Assembly (NCBI GenBank): GCA_910592205.1
Contig: CAJVPJ010000555.1
Coordinates: forward strand, 1-21,938
Direction of reading: 5' to 3'
Source of the DNA: Paraglomus occultum
Taxonomy: Eukaryota > Glomeromycota > Glomeromycetes > Paraglomerales > Paraglomeraceae
DNA length: 21,938 nucleotides
The position numbers and the translations under genes are program-made. The first letter of the stretch is position 1, and each line of letters starts with the position of its first letter. The notes under the pieces are model-generated. The model made no database searches. It was not told the DNA's origin and saw only the letters and a program-made list of their open reading frames with translations. This document shows positions 18,930 to 21,938 of the stretch, one piece after another.

Positions 18930-19274
18930 CTAGCTCCCTAAGAAACTTTTCATGTATGTCCTGTTTGTCTCGCCTATCACAAACCGCTTTCTGAATAACA
19001 TACTAAACGCGCTGCCATGGTTCCCTTTTATCATACTCGGAGGGACAAGTAGCACGTAACGATTGTCGTAGCCGTATAGCAACTGATTACCTCGGCCTAA
19101 TGCTTGACATAGCATATCCATTGCCTGACAGATCCGAGCTTGTTTCATTGGCATGGCCATCTGCCAGTCAAGAAATTGAAGGCAGGTAAACGGACGGTGA
19201 ATGAGACTATCGTAAAACGGAAATTTTTTTTGCATAATTGTGATGTTTATGAGGGAGTTGATGTCTGTAAACAT
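18930..19274 (-). CDS. 115-codon ORF, possible exon of a broken gene
   Basis: An open frame with a good codon pattern (many purine-N-pyrimidine codons), best from about 19220 to 19000. It contains LQFLDWQMAMPMKQAR and QLLYGYDNRYVLLVPP. A TTTACAG acceptor word precedes residue 4. A perfect fungal-type donor GTATGT lies at about 19003-18998, where the good coding seems to end. The next open frames on the same strand (down to 18847, then 18645-18890) are also protein-like but in different phases. It may be an exon of a spliced gene or a piece of a pseudogene. No family recognised, and no domain motif backs the call. Confidence 0.35.
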   Translation of the reverse strand: MFTDINSLINITIMQKKFPFYDSLIHRPFTCLQFLDWQMAMPMKQARICQAMDMLCQALGRGNQLLYGYDNRYVLLVPPSMIKGNHGSAFSMLFRKRFVIGETNRTYMKSFLGS

Positions 19275-20271
19275 TTAATAAACGTGGTTATCAATTTTTC
19301 CGCTGACGTATCGTTTAAACTTCCATTTTAAAAGAGTTGGCCCACAAAGGACTGTCGCACACAATCCCTGCTGACTAAAGCGCAAGAGTATGATGTGGAG
19401 GGAATGCCGGGGCCCAAGTCTTATTATTATGCTCTTAGATCAGATGATTACTGCGGTATAGATAATATAGTATGGTGATCATTTCCGAAATTTATAGATG
19501 AGTTCACTCTGTGTCTATGTGCTTCACCAAAGTGTTAATACAACAAACCGTTTCTTTACTCCATATTACAGTACATATGACAGTTTGCTATGAACAAGCC
19601 CTCTAACAATGACACGGTGCAGTTTATCAAACATGTGACCCAGTCGCTCTCTCCATTGCGCATGCATCGCTTCACAACAATATCTCCTCAGACGTAACAA
19701 GCAATTCTTTGCCGCCACTCCGTCACATACGACAGTTTGTACAACTCACGAACACAATTCCTCCAATAAAATATTACTAGCGATTGTTTTGGGTAATATT
19801 AACGCGTCAAGTATATCAAATTGTCAATTTTACAAAGTCGCGCTTCTCCTTCGTGTCCTAAACCAAGCTTTCATCTATCAATTAACAATGGCAAGTCAAT
19901 TCGCATTCTGGGTTTGCTCAAAAACTACAATGTTGCTGCGTGTTTACAGATTATGAAAAAGTATACATAACTGGAGAACGGTTTACTTATGATGAAAACT
20001 TTCAACGTATAAAATTTTGTAATACAAAGATGGCCACACTTAACAGTAGGTTTGCCTTTTCTAGTACTTATTGCAAGTGTAAAAAAAGCTCAATCTTCAA
20101 ATAGAATTAGCAGTGCGCAATACATTCGTCAGTTTATGCATGAATTAGCGTGTGTTGACCTGTGCTGCGATTGGACATTAAAGTAAGGTTTTAACTCTGC
20201 AACAATAACACTAACAAAGAATTTGGTTATAAGATGTGATTTGAATATTTGATAGAATTTTTTCCTGCTTC

Positions 20272-20288
20272 ATTATTATTATTATTAT
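20272..20288. repeat. ATT microsatellite
   Basis: About 5.7 units of ATT in AT-rich spacer DNA. Confidence 0.9.
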
Positions 20289-20793
20289 GCTTGAACATGT
20301 GATCATAAGCATTTAGCGTGTGCCGTAAGCCGTCTGAAATAAAATAAAACGTATACAAGCACAAAATCAGCGTACACTCAACTTATTTGCATTGTGTAAT
20401 AGAAGACGTACAGTTATTAAAGTGCGTAATTATTTGTTTTTGAAGTTGAGATTGGTGCGAGCTAAAAACCGAAATAATTGAAACAATCAGAATGATGGTT
20501 ACATCAAAGTAATAATGAGCAGTTCGACGTATTTGACAACCTGACACGCGATTAGGCGTTGAACTTTTGTAAATCTATTTAATCTCTTCATTTTTCTTGT
20601 CTGCATGATCAACAGCTCAATTAACTACGATATTTTTACACGGGCTATGTTTTAAGTCAAATCACCCGCGGGTACATAACACACAAAATATTTCCTCGAT
20701 CGAGAAGAAAAAGAAAGCCTTTTAACAAAATGGCTTTGTAAACCAATTTTTATCTTTTTAATAAAAAAACAAAATTATGTTTATTTAAACATG

Positions 20794-20820
20794 GATGAAT
20801 TCACCATTACCGAATTCATC
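20794..20820. repeat. 27-bp inverted repeat containing two EcoRI-type sites
   Basis: GATGAATTC and GAATTCATC are perfect nine-base arms around ACCATTACC. It could form a cruciform or be a dimer-binding site. No gene is nearby. Confidence 0.5.
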
Positions 20821-21284
20821 TTGTGCGCGGGGCTTTCGGTTTCTATCAGATGTCACAAAAATTGTGCCACAGTCATTGTCAGCGCCACACAGTTTGTATC
20901 AAAACTAAGCTAAATTTCAATAAAGTAATATTAAACAAATAAAGCCAATTTTATACAATATTAATAGCCAAGAACGGCTTATCGCCGACCTCGCGTTTGG
21001 TTTTCCCCCCCCAGATTTAACTAATTTATGATGGACATTAGTAATACTTATCAATTTAGTTGAATCGCAGAAATTTACTTTTGACAATGCTTATCACGGA
21101 CATCATACTTTTTATTATCATGATTCCCAAAACACCATATTAATATGATGGTTTATAAAATGATTCAAAACCTCTTTACTTTTTTTACACGCCTGTAAAA
21201 TTTGACTAATTACATCAAATTTGTCTTCTTTGTTTATAAACTTATAAATTGCTTATATTATTCGCGCGCGCTAAATGTAAAATT

Positions 21285-21303
21285 AAACGTTCTCAGAACG
21301 TTT
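21285..21303. promoter_or_regulatory. 19-bp perfect palindrome with TTCN3GAA core
   Basis: AAACGTTCT C AGAACGTTT: nine-base arms around a single base, with no mismatch. The core TTC-N3-GAA is the shape bound by dimeric factors such as STAT proteins. It lies in AT-rich DNA about 180 bp past the stop of the right-edge gene. Whether it is a binding site is inference. Confidence 0.4.
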
Positions 21304-21350
21304 CATAGCACGTCCATCTATGGTTTGTTGTTGGCCGACGTCTAGTCTGT

Positions 21351-21362
21351 GAGAGAGAGAGA
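21351..21362. repeat. GA dinucleotide run
   Basis: Six GA units in the 3' flank of the right-edge gene. Confidence 0.85.
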
Positions 21363-21478
21363 AAGATATGATAAATAACAAACAGTTGTAATAAAGCTGT
21401 GCTGAAAAGTGGGAAACTCACAAGTTTTAGATTTCTTATTGCCGGTCCAGAATGCTCCAATCAATATCCGCCACCCTC

Positions 21479-21665
21479 TCAGGGGTAGGCGACCCACTTT
21501 AGGAGCATATCGTTGATGTCAATAGACATCACAATGTCTTCAAAATTGTCATGTTGCGCATTACGCGCCTTGGCGTTGATCTCGAAATGCTCACTGCGGC
21601 TGTGAGACTCGCTGCACACTTCGGCAAGATAGTTGATTAATTTATGATCGTCATCGTAGGCGGCA
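21479..21665 (-). CDS. Putative last exon of an unidentified spliced gene
   Basis: This 187-nt block stands out as GC-richer than the AT-rich DNA around it and is open in one minus-strand frame for 62 codons to TGA (21479-21481). The coding is acidic and helical, with segments such as AAYDDDHKLINYLAEV and VMSIDINDMLLKW. It starts right after a splice acceptor (TAG) with a CCTAAC branch word 24 nt upstream. Joining to the preceding exon across a 101-bp intron keeps the frame. I do not recognise the family. The gene enters from the right edge and would lack its 5' part here. Chance cannot be excluded, but composition, splice signals and phase agree. Confidence 0.45.
21514..21531. repeat. Short hairpin inside the last exon of the right-edge gene
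   Basis: TGATGTC and GACATCA are perfect 7-base arms around AATA. It may simply reflect the coding sequence. Confidence 0.35.
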
Positions 21666-21766
21666 CTATTAGAATATATGGGTTAGGCTTTGCGACATTA
21701 TTTTGGTTTAAGCAGATGGTAAAACACGCAAGTAATTATCAATAAAAATTCTTTTCGACCACTTAC
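21666..21766 (-). other. Intron of the right-edge gene (101 bp)
   Basis: Minus-strand donor GTAAGT at 21766-21761, branch word CTAAC about 24 nt before the acceptor, and acceptor CTAATAG ending at 21666. It is AT-rich relative to the exon that follows. Both flanking exons stay open in the joined frame. Confidence 0.45.
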
Positions 21767-21845
21767 ACATTATGGAATATATGTGACATGGAATATATAA
21801 ATGCCCGTTTTATATTCTGAGAAACTTCCTGAACAGTTTCCGAGA
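21767..21845 (-). CDS. Putative penultimate exon of the right-edge gene
   Basis: A 79-nt exon on the minus strand, from an acceptor (ATTTTAG) at 21846-21847 to a donor GTAAGT starting at 21766. It adds about 26 residues, including SETVQEVSQNIKRAF and MSHIFHNV, and its two final bases join the first base of the next exon in frame. An in-frame ATG at 21789 and a TATAAAA word (21808-21814, minus strand) could instead make this a first exon, but that box would be only about 20 bp from the ATG. Confidence 0.4.
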
Positions 21846-21938
21846 CTAAAATTGTGCAATAGAAGAGTTTGAGTAATCAGTGGTTACGTGCAAACGTAAA
21901 TTCGCTGACAATGTTCGATAGTACAGGGTACATATAGC

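Larger units (their letters stand above)
19275..21478. other. AT-rich spacer, no gene seen
   Basis: A composition drop at about 19900 marks a return to low-complexity AT-rich DNA. There is no supported ORF. It contains an ATT microsatellite, the 27-bp inverted repeat at 20794 and the 19-bp palindrome at 21285. Confidence 0.6.

Overview
This is eukaryotic nuclear DNA. It is AT-rich (by eye about 37% GC) and gene-poor, with long low-complexity spacers, A/T homopolymers, AAT/CAT microsatellites, TATA-type promoters, canonical GT...AG introns and a short TTAGGG-type telomeric array. There are no Shine-Dalgarno sites or operons. The taxon cannot be fixed from the sequence. A large family of Sel1-repeat proteins beside a receptor-like kinase, short introns (73 and 101 bp) and an intronless gene with an A/C-rich leader would fit an early-diverging fungus, but an invertebrate or another protist is not excluded.

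One gene is beyond doubt: an intact, intronless 328-residue Sel1-repeat protein on the minus strand (7953-8939), with a TATA box, an A/C-rich leader and a strong start context. Two further items on the same strand can be recognised as decayed genes. A Sel1-repeat pseudogene lies downstream (about 5845-6372). It keeps a full 36-residue repeat but has in-frame TAA and TGA codons, a frameshift and a 45-bp internal duplication. A kinase relic lies upstream (about 12118-12659). It shows the hinge, the W..R..kvA.G segment, the activation-segment APE box and the D-[IV]-Y-S-x-G motif in the right order across frames, plus a well-formed 73-bp intron. It stops about 20 bp short of a (TTAGGG)3 array. So one strand carries kinase, Sel1, Sel1 over about 7 kb.

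Region by region: 1-2640 is AT-rich spacer. 2650-4120 has only weak coding-like ORFs. 4120-5300 shows nothing firm. 5305-6372 holds three short tandem duplications and the Sel1 pseudogene. 6373-7950 is spacer and the 3' flank of the Sel1 gene. 7953-9180 is the Sel1 gene with its promoter. 9946-10186 is a small ORF ending in AATAAA plus an A11 tract. 11167-11650 has two coding-like fragments. 12066-12659 is the telomeric array and kinase relic. 13850-19274 is a mosaic of coding-like pieces in several frames on both strands, of which the best are a 57-aa coiled-coil ORF (17829-18002), a 70-aa charged ORF (16324-16536) and a 115-aa ORF (18930-19274). 19275-21478 is AT-rich spacer. 21479-21845 gives a plausible two-exon 3' end of a minus-strand gene that enters from the right edge.

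Caution: many open frames of 60-120 codons are at or near what chance gives at this base composition (my rough estimate). Only the Sel1 gene, the Sel1 relic and the kinase relic rest on recognisable family motifs. The other coding calls rest on codon pattern, splice signals or composition and are scored low.
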